Source: Onchocerca volvulus (Eukaryota > Nematoda > Chromadorea > Rhabditida > Onchocercidae). From it: a stretch of DNA of 64,000 bases. Location: positions 9,871,744-9,935,743 of the forward strand of contig HG738137.1 of the NCBI GenBank assembly GCA_000499405.2. Direction: 5' to 3'. Positions 1-12,951 of this stretch are shown here, in pieces. The number at the start of each line of letters is the position of its first letter. Position 1 is the stretch's first letter. Under the pieces are notes generated by a model, which was not told the DNA's origin, made no database searches, and saw nothing but the letters and a program-made list of their open reading frames with translations. Made by a program: the position numbers and the translations under genes.

Positions 1-67
1 GCAAACTGTTAATAAAGGATCTCAGCCTATAATGGTTACATATCCGTATTTTTTTGAATTCAACATT

Positions 68-143
68 TTCATAGAGATTTCCCCCTATTTTCTGTTACTG
101 AATTGTTCATAGAGATTTCCCCCTATTTTCTGTTACTGAATTG
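68..143. repeat. perfect tandem duplication, 2 x 38 bp
   Basis: The unit beginning TTCATAGAGATTTCC occurs at 68-105 and again, identically and without a gap, at 106-143. It lies in the intron downstream of the second WW exon of the RhoGAP gene. Perfect identity suggests a recent duplication, or an assembly artefact. Confidence 0.95.
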
Positions 144-200
144 TGTTGTACATCATCACGCCTTGAAATACAATACATTATCATATCATACTGTTACTTA

Positions 201-1580
<1,380 letters not shown>

Positions 1581-2301
1581 CTAGAAACGGGAAGCAACAA
1601 AGGTGCGGCCGACGTGAAATTTTAACACTGAAGAGCTTGCAGCTGGTTGTCTGGAAGGAAAAAGTAGGAGTGAGGAAGGAGGAATAGAACTGTGTAGATT
1701 TCCGATTTAAATTACTCCGTATTTTAATGAAATGGAATTATATAAATTCCATTTAATTCGATTTCCTATGGAAGTTTTAGCTTAAGTACTTGAAGCTCAA
1801 CTTATTTAATAACTCAATCTTATCCCAATTTAATTTGATTCGAATTAGTTTCATCTCATTTAAATTCATTCCATTCGGTTCGATCTAATCAAGTCGAACC
1901 TTATTTTTTCCAATTTGTTCTAATTGATTTTAGCCATATGAAGCAGAAGACGTTGACAATGAGTCGAGAATCAGAAAACCTATTTAAAAGTGTTAATAAA
2001 ATGATGAAGAAATTAATATGATCTCAATGAGTTGATAAGGATTCGAATATTCTCTCCGCTCAATACATAACCCATTGTCATTATTAAAGTAACAGGAAAT
2101 TCCCTATATAGGAATCATTTGTTCCAATTCAAATGACGGATTTTTAATCATATTAATAAATTGAAGATTAACTTCCACAATTTCGGTACGAATTCTCCAA
2201 CAATTCAAATAAATTCAAGAAGAAAAAATAATGGAAATGAATGGACATTATAAGAGGATACAGAAAATAGTATTCATGAAATAATTTTAATGACTGAATT
2301 T

Positions 2302-2540
2302 CATTTTTTATAAAAAATGACAGATATTTTCAAATTTTTTGTAAATTTAAAAAAAAAATCCATTAACTCAATCCATTAACTGAAATCATTACTTTTCCAA
2401 TGTAATACTATAAATATCGAGCAAATTCCCTAAATTATCTCGTGCGTATATATAGAAAAGTAATGATTTTAGTTAATGGATTGAAACTTTTTTTTTTTGC
2501 AAGAATTTTGAAAATATCTGTCCTTTTCTATAAAAATATA
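2302..2540. repeat. hairpin-forming inverted repeat, MITE-like
   Basis: Two arms of roughly 80-95 bp face each other around a spacer of about 50 bp. The left arm starts GACAGATATTTTCAAA at 2319, and the right arm ends with its complement TTTGAAAATATCTGTC at 2522. Inside, ATCCATTAACT and ATCATTACTTTTC are mirrored in the opposite arm. Pairing continues weakly outwards through the T/A tracts. No terminal target-site duplication was established. Confidence 0.75.
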
Positions 2541-3238
2541 TATGTATATATGAATATATGAAAAAAAATAGTGTATGAAAGGATAGGTGAGAGACGAAGA
2601 GAAAGTAGAAAACAATAGCAAATTTCTTTTTGTAATAGTTTAGTAAAGAAGATAGATTGTGGTGATAAAGAGGGGGGGATGCTGAAGATGATATTAATGA
2701 TGTTAATGGTTTTGGTCAGTTGATAACGAACAGGGAATCAACAAATATCAATATTCAATCGTTCGAGAGACTTTTTCCACTACAAAAATCTGAGAAGTGA
2801 AGAAAACGAATTTGTTGTTGAGAAGAAGAATAAATGAAAAGGTTGAACAGGAAAAAGTGGACGAACAAAAGCTTCACAATCGTCCTTCTGTCCTTCATCG
2901 ATAGGCTTCAACTATCAGCTAATCATTGCTCATATCTGTTCTGATGTCTGGTCTCTCTCTCTGCATTTTTCGTAAATTTAAGGATGCTATACGAATTTAC
3001 TCTGCATGGAATCATGGATACACGATGGAAATCAATAGGAGAAAGGGGGTGCTTTCGTATTAGTCATTCGTGATATGAAAAAGATATGAAGTGGACCAGA
3101 AATGCTCTTCCATTCATGCACAATCCATCAATTATGGTTTTTAAACCCTTGATTCAGAGATTTTGATTAGATTCTTCCTGATATGGGAGAAAGAAAGATT
3201 ATGATAAAATTGCAAAGAAGATATATTATAATCAAAAA

Positions 3239-3757
3239 TTATCAAAGTTTTATCAGCAATGATTCTTAATAATAAGCGTATTTGTCGTCTTTTGTTGAAT
3301 TTATAATACTTTGCACTTATATTAATAGCTCATTGAAAAAACAAGAAATGATTTCATTTTCGAACTGTTCTTTCGTCCAATATTTGATTCAAGAAATTTT
3401 GACATGCTCTAATTATGTTATGAGTGGGAAGCAAACTTATAATGATTTCACAGATTTTGCAACAAATTCGTGCAATTCCAAACATCTTTTCCATTTCATA
3501 TGATCAAGTCAATTCTAATATTTCAAAGGAATATAAAGAAGCAATAAAATGAGCCTGTGATATTTCTCCTCAAATTAAGAGGAGAAGAGAATTGACTTTA
3601 ATGTTTCAATAATGAAATTGAGTAGCAGATATGTTACAACTCAAAAATTATTAAAATTCTATTATTTATCATTCTCAATGATAAACAATATTTATTTTTT
3701 TGTTGGATTTACAATACTTACACACTTATTTGATAACTCATTAAAACAGTAAGAGAT
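3239..3757 (+). repeat. two diverged direct repeat copies of about 115 bp
   Basis: About 3239-3352 and 3641-3757 share the same ordered blocks: AAAAATTAT, TTTTGTTG followed by ATTTA, AATACTT, CACTTAT, CTCATT and ATGATT. A weaker third match lies inside the first CASC3 intron at about 5098-5162. The divergence suggests an old dispersed repeat rather than a local recent duplication. Confidence 0.5.
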
Positions 3758-4060
3758 GATTCTTTCCTTTGATCTGATATCTTCTGATTCCTTCTGATTA
3801 TGCAATAGGCCAGAGACAAATATTTTATTACTATTATTGAGCGGGCAAACGAAATATTTATAATTCGATATGGTGCTGCAATGTTCGAAATTGTGCTAGT
3901 CTGGATTGTCGGATTGATTCTGTCTAAGGTGCTTATTGCATAAACAGAGGTAGATCAAGAAGAAGAATCGGCAATTGCCTAGATCAGATAATTGGCCCAG
4001 CGTATTTGGCTCTTTTACTTACTTCTACTCTACTAGTCCCTTCTCCTTAATATAGTCGCA

Positions 4061-7000
4061 ATGTCGGCAGTCTCTGAAGTAGAAGTAAAAACACCTGAGG
4101 CTAGCTGTACTCCTATCATCACTACAACTGCAGCCAGCATTATTCCTACTACTACTGCTACTACTGATAGTACTACTGATAATGCAACAACAACAACAAC
4201 AACTACTACTACTGATACCACAGCTATTGACATAAAAGAGCAAATGAAAGATACTGTTGAGAATCCAACTCCTTCATGCACAAAACTGGACGATCCAGAA
4301 AATGGACAATTGCATTCAGATTTCTCTGCAAACTCTGCGACAGTTCCCACGACGGAGAAGCCATCGTCGGCAATAACCGAAGAGAAAGCGCAACTGGTGC
4401 AGTCTTCTAACAGTGATACAGTTGCAAAGGATGATGTTATTACAAATAATGCAAATGTTAATAGGCCTGAAGTTACTGCTGCTACGTCAACTTTTGAAAC
4501 CGAAGATTCTGTCAGCAATTCTGAACAAAATAAAGCGGACTTTAACATGTCTAATTCAAATGAGAACAACCTCAAAATTAACTCTGACCAAATTTCAAAA
4601 CCTGAAGTAGTTCCAGCTTCTTCTAATCCGGCGCCTTCTGAAAATCAAATTAATAGTGCTATTTCTACCGTTGTAGAAACATCCGATGCTTCTTTCATGC
4701 CATCTGATGGAGAAAAGAAAGAAAAGGATCTCAAAGATGAAGGAATCGGAGGAATACGTACAGAGAAGGATAGTAATGGCTCCGAAGGAAATTATAAAAT
4801 AAAAAAGAAATCTGTTTCTGTGGATGATAAGGAAGCAAGTAGCGATGAAACGGATCACTTTGTGGATGCCAAATCGTCGACTCATATTGATGATGGTTCA
4901 GGAGATGATACTATTGAAATTAGTGGAGAAGCAAAGGAACAGACGGAAGAAATTCAGGATGAAGAAGGATATGAATATGATGAAGAGGTTGGTTTATAAA
5001 ACATCGGAGAATCTTTATTTTTCATTATATAATGTTCATATTAAGAGAAGAAACTACTCAATAGTCGTAGATTATGTATGGATTGTCTTTTTGACAGATA
5101 TTATTTTTTTGCTTGAGTTTATAATGCCTTAAAGTATTAAAAGTTCATTGAAGCAATAATTTAACTAATGTATGAATTATCTATAATAGGTAATTTTGTT
5201 ATCTCAGTGTATCTCACTCCGTTCTCCTATACATCTAAAAATATTTGGTAAATCAGGAACAAGAAGCAGAACCGGATGATGATGAAGTTGAGGGTAATCC
5301 GGCATTTATTCCGAAATCCGGACCTTATTATATGCATGATTCAAGAAATATTGATGAGGAACGTACGCTAGAACCATCATCGCATTCTCGGGCAGATGGA
5401 AAGTGGAAGCATGATCGTTTCGACGAACGTTCACAAAGACCGAAAACTAAACGAGAATTATTGAACAGATATGGTTATGATATACGTAATGAAGTAAGTT
5501 TGGATGTGCTTAGTGGGTGCAATTGGACTTAGAAATTATTTCGAGAACTTTTATACTTCTCGAGTAACACTTTTGGGAGGAATCGAAAGAATTTAATTTA
5601 AAACTTTTTGACGGTTTCGTCTTATTTCAATTAAACACAAAGAAATAAATTCTATATAACCAGGGTAAAAATACTGGCAGTGGCAACATGAATACTTCGA
5701 CACAACATTCCAGTCAAACTCGAGGTACATCTAGAGGTGCCAGCAATTATGGAAATCGAGGTAGACATTCAAATCGAGCATTGCCACATCATCCACAACA
5801 TCAACCAGATGATAGGTAAGTATATTCATATTTAGTATTGTAATATCCCAAAGTTCAAATTAAATTAAGAACCACATATTTATGTACAGTCTTTACATAT
5901 TGGTTAGTTTTTAAAGAAAGTTGCGTGGAAAATTTTACTCTCGGTAATGGCCAGGAGATGAGTGCTTCAGAAGATTGACAAACTCAGTTTTCTGTAATTT
6001 CGATTGAATGAATATTCTCGAAATTTTTCGTATGTTTAATATTATTTTAGGTCTATTAGTAACACATATTACTGATTACAGATATGATCATAGGAAACTA
6101 ATGCAGAATAATGGCGTAAGAAGGCCGCCGAGTCGAGGTGGTCGAAGGGGTGAGCATCATTTTAGTGTAAACCATCAGCGAAATCAACGTGGAACCAGAG
6201 TTTTCAAGAATTCACCTACGAATATCCAGAAAGGTAATATTTTTTTAAATTTAAGATACAGTCTACAGACAAAGTGACACCATTTGGAGTAGCTAGGAAT
6301 ACATCACTTCTGTCTTTATTCTAGCGTTCAAATTATGCAGAAAAAAAAACTTCAAATCTACTATCGCGCAAAAAAATTCGAAATTTGTTACACTTATAAA
6401 GTGAAAGATGAAATTTTCGGAAAAATTTTTTGTTTTTTCCTAAACATCCTTCTCCCATCAAATTTCCTCATTTGCTTAATTTTAACTGTCATAAAAATAC
6501 TAACCAATTAAAATAATCATAATTTATACCAGCACAAACAACTACACGTTTCGTTCGAAACATGAAAAATTCTTTAACACAATAGCTAAAGAAACGTTAT
6601 TAGAAGAACGCAGAAAACAAAACAACTTTTTAACAAACTGAACTCTAAGGAAAAAGAATTTCACCGAACATAGAAAAATATGATACATTTCCAGCAATAC
6701 ATGCATATTCTGCCAAAGCAAACTACTGAGTTCCATATATTATGAGACCTGGTAATAAAAAAAATAAACTCCAAGCTTCCTGAGGAACTAAAAACTTAGG
6801 TTAAATTGCCGCTCAGCCCACTTGCATTCACTGTCAAATGTCTTGTACAATTACTGACAGTTGAATGGGATATTGCCGAAGCTGAAAGAACGCGTGACTC
6901 GGCTGGACGGCAATATAACCAAGAAGAATAATTAATCATTTATGCAAAACAAATATGGAATAGCATGAATTTATTGTATTTACAAAAATCGGAATAGAAG

Positions 7001-7689
7001 CTCGGAATATGAGCCCAATTCAAATACAAATGGATCGTGTTTCGAAACTTTGAATCTCAATATGATATTAAAAAGAAACAAAACGCTCACAATATTTTAC
7101 TTTGAAAGATATGCTTTCTGATAAAAAAATTCTCACAAAATCAAAACTTAGTTAAGAGTAAAAAGACAATGCAATTGCAGATGCTATAAATCGTACAGAT
7201 AATTATCGATCAAGTGATCGAAATGAAGAATATTTGCGTGACAATGGACAGAATGGAAGTAGAGGACGAGGGAGTAGTGGCAGTGACCCATCAACGGCAC
7301 ATGCTAAAAGTGGTGGTGGACATACTGGTGGAAAACGTTATTCAACCCAACGTTTGGCCACACACTATACGTCGAACGTACAACAGCCACCACCGCCCCA
7401 ACCACAACCTCCACCTCTTCAGCCAACACCAACAACAGGTCCTATACCAATTCCGCCACCTGACTGGCGTCCACCTGCTTATCAGGGTCCACCACCACCA
7501 TCTAATGTGCCACCACCACCACCACCACCTCCTCCTATTGCTATACCAGCACCGGTACCCAATTTCCGCCCTAGTGATATCGTTTATTTTGATCCCCAAC
7601 CCCAACAACTGTATCGTAATCCTATCCCACCACGAACCAAGAAGCGATTGGAAATCGTACCACCATATCAGGCCAAGAATTCGAACTAA
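4061..7689 (+). CDS. CASC3: CASC3/MLN51 (Barentsz) exon junction complex core component
   Basis: Five exons, 4061-4987, 5257-5493, 5664-5815, 6082-6233 and 7181-7689, join in frame to a protein of about 658 residues. Exon 2 carries the SELOR module that clamps eIF4A3 on RNA. Residues about 320-345 contain VEGNPAFIPKSGPYYMHD, and about 357-388 contain GKWKHDRF and LLNRYGYDIR. Both blocks match human CASC3 (NPAYVPRKG... RWEHDKF... LYGYDIR). The first 309 residues are acidic and Ser/Thr-rich, with a run of nine Thr. The middle is Arg/Gly-rich, and the last third is Pro/Gln-rich with a nine-Pro run. The family functions in EJC assembly, mRNA localisation and nonsense-mediated decay. The first donor (GAG|GTTGGT) is weak but is the only one that keeps phase. 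An AATAAA sits 17 bp after the stop. Confidence 0.93.
6799..6920 (+). other. long imperfect hairpin in the last CASC3 intron
   Basis: The 122-bp segment begins GGTTAAATTGCCGCTCAGCC, and its end reads, on the opposite strand, GGTTATATTGCCGTCCAGCC, so the two termini pair over about 20 bp. An inner stem pairs CATTCACTGTCA with TGACAGTTGAATG around an 18-nt loop. The 3' side carries an extra stretch of about 20 nt between the two stems. It could be a miniature transposable element or a structured RNA. It does not match any microRNA I recognise. Confidence 0.6.
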
Positions 7690-7706
7690 ATTTTTACATT
7701 TTTCGT

Positions 7707-7712
7707 AATAAA
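7707..7712 (+). terminator. CASC3 polyadenylation signal AATAAA
   Basis: AATAAA lies 17 bp past the CASC3 stop codon and is followed by a T-rich run. It implies a very short 3' UTR ahead of the tail-to-tail hsf-1 gene. Confidence 0.55.
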
Positions 7713-8001
7713 GTTTTTTTCAAACTGCCGCAGATGGAAATGATAGAAATAAATTTCAGTTAAACCTTATTTTTTTGTCCAGAAATTTGCACATCTTATT
7801 GAAAATTGAAACCAAAATTTTATTCGAAATATTTTTGCCTCAAATTAATTTTTGTTGCCTAATATTACTGTTGTGTAAAAAATACTACCACCATTAATAT
7901 TGATTTTTTGAATTTTTCAAGTTGCATTTTGTAGCAATTATTATAATCGAATAAAGAAATTCCGAGAGTGTAGAATTCTAACTTTCTAACTACTGATTTT
8001 T

Positions 8002-11000
8002 TTAAATATTACTATGGGGAGGGCTTGCCAATGGTGTTAATAAATCAGGAGTGGTTGGTACTTCGCCTAATGCCAACATCGGATCACTACTTTCCAGCAT
8101 AAGAGGTTGCCGTTCAGTTGTTTCATCATCTTCCACTTCGTCAGTGAACATAGTATCCCAGCAGTTTCCAAGCAGATCACGGCAATTGTCAATAGTCTGC
8201 TCCTGTCCGCTCAAATATTCTGTTAACTCTTCGGATATCTGTCTCTCCAGAGAGGGGGACAACGAAATCGGATTGAATGATATGGAAGAATTAGTTGGAA
8301 CCTGAGATGTATTAGTAGAAACAGGTTGTAAATGTGCAGCAGTTGATACAGGAACGACTGCTGCCGGCGTAGAGGAACTCATAATAGCACCATTTTCCGG
8401 TTCATCAGTAACATCCGCAATAATCGGACCCTGATTAGAGTGTGAACTAAATACATTTAAATTTTGCTTCAGTTGACCGTTTGTATTGTCGGAGATTTCA
8501 CGATGCAATCGATCAATAATTTCAGCAAGATTATTTGGCTGTCCAAGTTGTGTAGAAGTACTAGCCATTCGTGCACGTTTGGCACCAATCTGCAATTATC
8601 TCAGTAGGATTTCTCGAAAAATGCTCAATAAATTCATCTTAATTGTAAAAATCTGCATTTTGTTATTTCAAAACTTTTTACTTCAAACAATTCCCAAAAC
8701 TCAATTTAAAAATCCTAGAGTCGAAAGCTATCTTTTGTTAACATCAGCAAAACTGCAACACTACAAAAAGTTGTGACATGATTCAGCTACACTTTTGTTT
8801 GCAGGCATACAAAACAATGAATCAGTATGTGTGCTTGTCTTGACGATTCTTGACAGAATCGAGAAAGCAATCTGAATTATTACTATAGTCTTTATCAGTC
8901 TCATTAAATTGCCATACAGATTTGATGATGAAGGAATGAAAAATACTTCATCGATTGCCAACAAGTTTCGTTTTCCAAGACGTTTTTGTGAGGGTTGTAC
9001 GAGTGCTACTAGAAATTGGACTAATTTGTTGACAACATGCTGTTGCTTGACATGTTGATTTCGAAGATGTGATACTTGTTGCCACATTGCTTCATTCTCT
9101 CTAGAAAACATATTTTCGATATGTGGTTAGTACTGATTCTATTTTTTATGCCCATTCTCAAAAGTAAATAAGTGAATATAGTGCAAGAAGAAAAAAGGTC
9201 TTGCACAAAAGCTTAATCGTTCAATATCTAGTATAATTCCTTTCCAAACTGAATGCGAAAACTATTGAAAATGAAAGATGAATCTATCTTCATTATGCAA
9301 ATTTTCAAATTTCTTACCAGATTCATAATCGTCTCAAAAATAAAAAATGAAAAATAAACAACTGAATTTCCAGAATCAAGAAAAGCTTGAATTAATAAAA
9401 CATTAGTTGGATATGTATCACTATATCTGTGAACGACAATCAAAAATAAAAAATAAACTATAGCATGTTCCAAATTTGGGATTCGTTAAGGATGGGAAGT
9501 CAAAAAAATCACGACGCTGCCTTATTAGTGAATCTCTATTATATCTTGATACTCACTATGAACAATGTATTCAAAATAAGGATAACGGTAAATTCACATC
9601 ACCTATGCTTAAAACATACTTTACAAGATGTGCCATTTTATTTTCCATCGTTCGTTGTTTTTCACGTAATTGTCGTATTTCATCCACAAGGACACTTATT
9701 TCTTTTGGAGGCATAGCCACTGAATTATTTTCATTGTTTCGATTACCCGGAGTTTTGCGTTTGATATTAATCAATAACTCGGGATGATGTTGGATAAAAT
9801 TCGGATGAGAAAATTCTAAATGATCCTGATCACTTTCAGATCGTGCCAAACTCGATTTTTCGATTGGCGTCATTTTCCGGAAGCCATCTGAAAATAGTTC
9901 ATGCTTTCTTACCATGGTTTCTTATCAACAATAAAACAAGAATCAATGACCTGATAAATCGTTATTTTATAATTATATAAGCTACAAGATAGAGGTTGCC
10001 AAAACATGAAAAGATATACATTAAAAAACCCCGAGTAAACCAAGACAGTGCTGTATCCAAGTAATAAAGGAAGACCAAAGAGCAAATTAAAAGAAATTAT
10101 CTAAAAACTCTGATGTTTTTAAAACAGTCCACATGCAATCTTGTTTGTAAGCATTTCTACGCAATGCAATACTAGAATGTATTAAAACTTCTGCGCAGAT
10201 TTTCATTTTTTCAACGACCATACTGAGCAATTTCATTAGTGCATAACCTTTATACTGTCGAAATACTTGTATGAGGAAATTTTTTCTCATATATCATTAT
10301 TCAAGTATATATTTACTTACTTAATTGCACAGGTTGCCGCTACAAATCAAACTGTACTTATTCTGAAGACGATCGATTATCTGATTACTAACTCATAAGT
10401 TCTTTCAACTGAAAACCATGGACAAAAATGAATGAAATATAACAATGAATGCTTACACATGTTAAGCTGACGTATAAGACTGTTCAAATTGTTATGTTTG
10501 AAAAACTGCGGCAAGACTACTCGGCAAAACAGATGAGGATCCAGAACATGGAAACTGTATCCACTCTAAAAAAAGTATTCATTACAAAACTTGATAAGTT
10601 TTAGCATTTTTTTTAAGTCACTCACTTAACCGCAGCCTATAAAGACCTCGATCCGATTTAATCGGTAAAAATCATGTTGCTTGTTGGAAGTCTTAGTTTA
10701 ATCATAAGAAAATTCTATGACTCCAATTTCTGTTTCTTAAACTGAATCAGGAAAAACGCGATTTTTTTTTGGTTCTAAAAATAATATTAAATTCGACTAT
10801 TTGAACAAGTCTCGAGGAAAATATTAATAAATAAAGGAACTGCATTAGATTTACATCAGATCTATATTAAATTTAGTTCCAATATAGTTCAGATCATGAT
10901 TTAAATTCATTTAAATATAATTTCAAGAATGAAACTAAACAAGTCTAATTCAAGCAAGCTAATACAAGCATAAAAATCAAACCTTATCCCAGCATATTAT

Positions 11001-11318
11001 ATTTTGGAATTCCGGATCCTCCAGGATATTCCACATTTTCACGAGAAACATCGGCACTTTTTCCTCATCCCGGTATTGCTGTAATATATGCATGGGAAGA
11101 GACGTTGCTGATGGACATTCTTCTCGAGATAATTCATTACACTCCTGGCGATGCACTTCTGTTAACAATTTGGGTGGATGAACGAGTAAGGTCCCGGTTG
11201 AGGATGGCGACAACGAATCTGGTTGTAACTCCGTTGATAGATGCTCTCTAATACGGATCGTCTCTGGTTGTATATCATTATGTCGAACTTCCTTTCTGTC
11301 CATTCTTTTTTTTATCAT
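8002..11318 (-). CDS. hsf-1: heat shock transcription factor HSF-1
   Basis: Five exons, 11318-10983, 10565-10457, 9887-9620, 9100-8947 and 8589-8002, give about 484 residues. The winged-helix DNA-binding domain spans residues about 86-193. It starts [18 protein letters not shown], has [22 protein letters not shown] and YGFRKM, and ends [15 protein letters not shown], as in metazoan HSF1. The HR-A/B trimerisation coiled coil follows at about 209-275 ([45 protein letters not shown]). The C-terminal part is Ser/Thr/Pro-rich and acidic, as expected for an activation domain. HSF-1 binds heat-shock elements and drives chaperone genes. The start is the first in-frame ATG of exon 1, just after a TTTCAG acceptor that may be a splice-leader site. 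Residues 1-80 show no domain. The protein is shorter than C. elegans HSF-1. Confidence 0.94.
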
Positions 11319-12951
11319 ATATGAAACAAAATCTGAAATTAATTCCGCATCTTTTTTTTTGAAGTGAGAAATAAATTTAAAAATTACGTTCGAAAGTTCT
11401 CTGTAGACAATTTGACACCTACTACTTCACCTGCTTTTTGAAGCAACCTACAACGGTCGTGAAGAAAAATTCTGGTATACAGAAGATTGTATGAGGCAAA
11501 ATTTCGGATAACCGAACTTGGTAAGAAATGAATATGTCAATAATATATCCTATAGCGACTCTCACGCTTATCATATGATAATCTATGAAGTCAGCCTCGA
11601 ATTATAACGTAAAGATTGTTGAGCTTTTCTATATCTAAATAAACAGATCGCGTGTCCTGACCTATTCGTGGGAATGATTTCCAAAAGTGAGTTTGGGAGT
11701 CTGACCGGGTAATTTATAAACAACATAACAGATGTATCATATACAAGCCATATATGGTAAACAAAGTGTAGATAAAGATAAACAAATATGAGAAACATGA
11801 AATGCTACATCATTCATAGATTTCATTGCTTTGCAACCTAATCAGTGGGAAAGAACAAAAGAAGACTAAGTTACCCGTAGACGAGGATAAATTACCCAAA
11901 CTATTACAAATAAAAACATTACGAAATTACACCCATCTTGCAAGAGCAACTCACTTAGTATCGCAAAATAACTGGCTGCAGAGCAATAAACATGACAGAC
12001 CACTAGACAGTGGAGAAATAGTATCGTCATCATTTCGTAAAATAAGTATCTTTACATCACGAATTACGTTGACAGGATCATTTGCAACTGCTCGTCCCAC
12101 ACTTTTAAGAGATTTATGAGCTTTTACTTCTTATCGTGCACTATACATGACTGCATCAATAAATAGTAGGTAGGGAACATCTCATCTTCAATAATAGTAA
12201 ATAATCTTAGTTCAGTAAATTTAATCTTCCGAAAAACGCGAGAAAAAAATGTGAATTGTGTTGAAATTCCACTTGGAAGAACTTTAAGAAGCTAAATAAA
12301 TGTATTCATTTCTCTGTCTTCTAGTTTTTCTCATTTTTTTTTAATTCGATGATTTCGAAATTTTGTAAAAGGAGGACTAAATGGATGAGTTTATGTATTG
12401 TTCCAATTATACAAGTTATGTTGTACTGATGGAGCTATAATGTTTCATTTCAAATATGCTTTCATCTAAAGTACATATCAACATTTTATCGATTTACTTT
12501 TTGTTAGTGAATGCGAAATTTTAATAATTCTAATAGATTTTTATTATGATATCGAGGAATATCTATTTCCATTTATAAAGGTACAGCATTTCGATATTTT
12601 TCATCAGGCGTTTTGCAGATATTAAGCCAGTTATCAGTATATCATGGCAAGTAATTGTATATCTTTTTTACTCTTCCAATTGGAAATATTGAAAATGTTT
12701 TAGTAAATAAATTGTAACGGTGAAATGGTAAAACTTAAAGTTATTTTGGCGCTAAAATTATCTTCAATAAAAAATCTTTATTCGTAATACTTTAGCAAGA
12801 CAAGCTCGATTTATAAGATTTATACATTAAGTATTTTAGAATATATAATTTGTATCTTAAGGGAAAAGACTGTCCAAATCAAAGCAAACGATATATTATC
12901 ACAGATAAAACAAGCTATGAATAGTTATATTTAATCACTGAAATTGCTATT
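11319..12951. other. intergenic spacer between PRPSAP and hsf-1
   Basis: Both flanking genes are on the minus strand, with about 1.6 kb between the PRPSAP stop and the hsf-1 ATG. An open frame at 11826-12119 (+, 97 codons) and its antisense have ordinary-looking codon use but no recognisable domain. I cannot decide whether either is a gene. Otherwise the stretch is A/T-rich, and it would contain the PRPSAP 3' UTR and the hsf-1 promoter or splice-leader acceptor. Confidence 0.5.

Larger units (their letters stand above)
1641..4060. other. intergenic region between divergent RhoGAP (-) and CASC3 (+) genes
   Basis: No convincing coding exon was found. The stretch holds an A/T-rich inverted repeat (2302-2540) and two diverged direct repeats (about 3239-3352 and 3641-3757). 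Promoters of both flanking genes should lie here, but I see no recognisable element. A short open frame at 3282-3503 coincides with one repeat copy and has no family resemblance. Confidence 0.6.

Noticed and set aside
1860..1905. tRNA-like GGTTCGA string
   Set aside because: No acceptor stem, D arm or anticodon arm around it; no tRNA, rRNA or splice-leader RNA gene was found anywhere in the window.
4033..4575. 180-codon open frame antisense to CASC3 exon 1
   Set aside because: Its poly-Val stretch is the complement of the Thr repeat, and the plus strand carries the exon that joins in phase to the SELOR exon.
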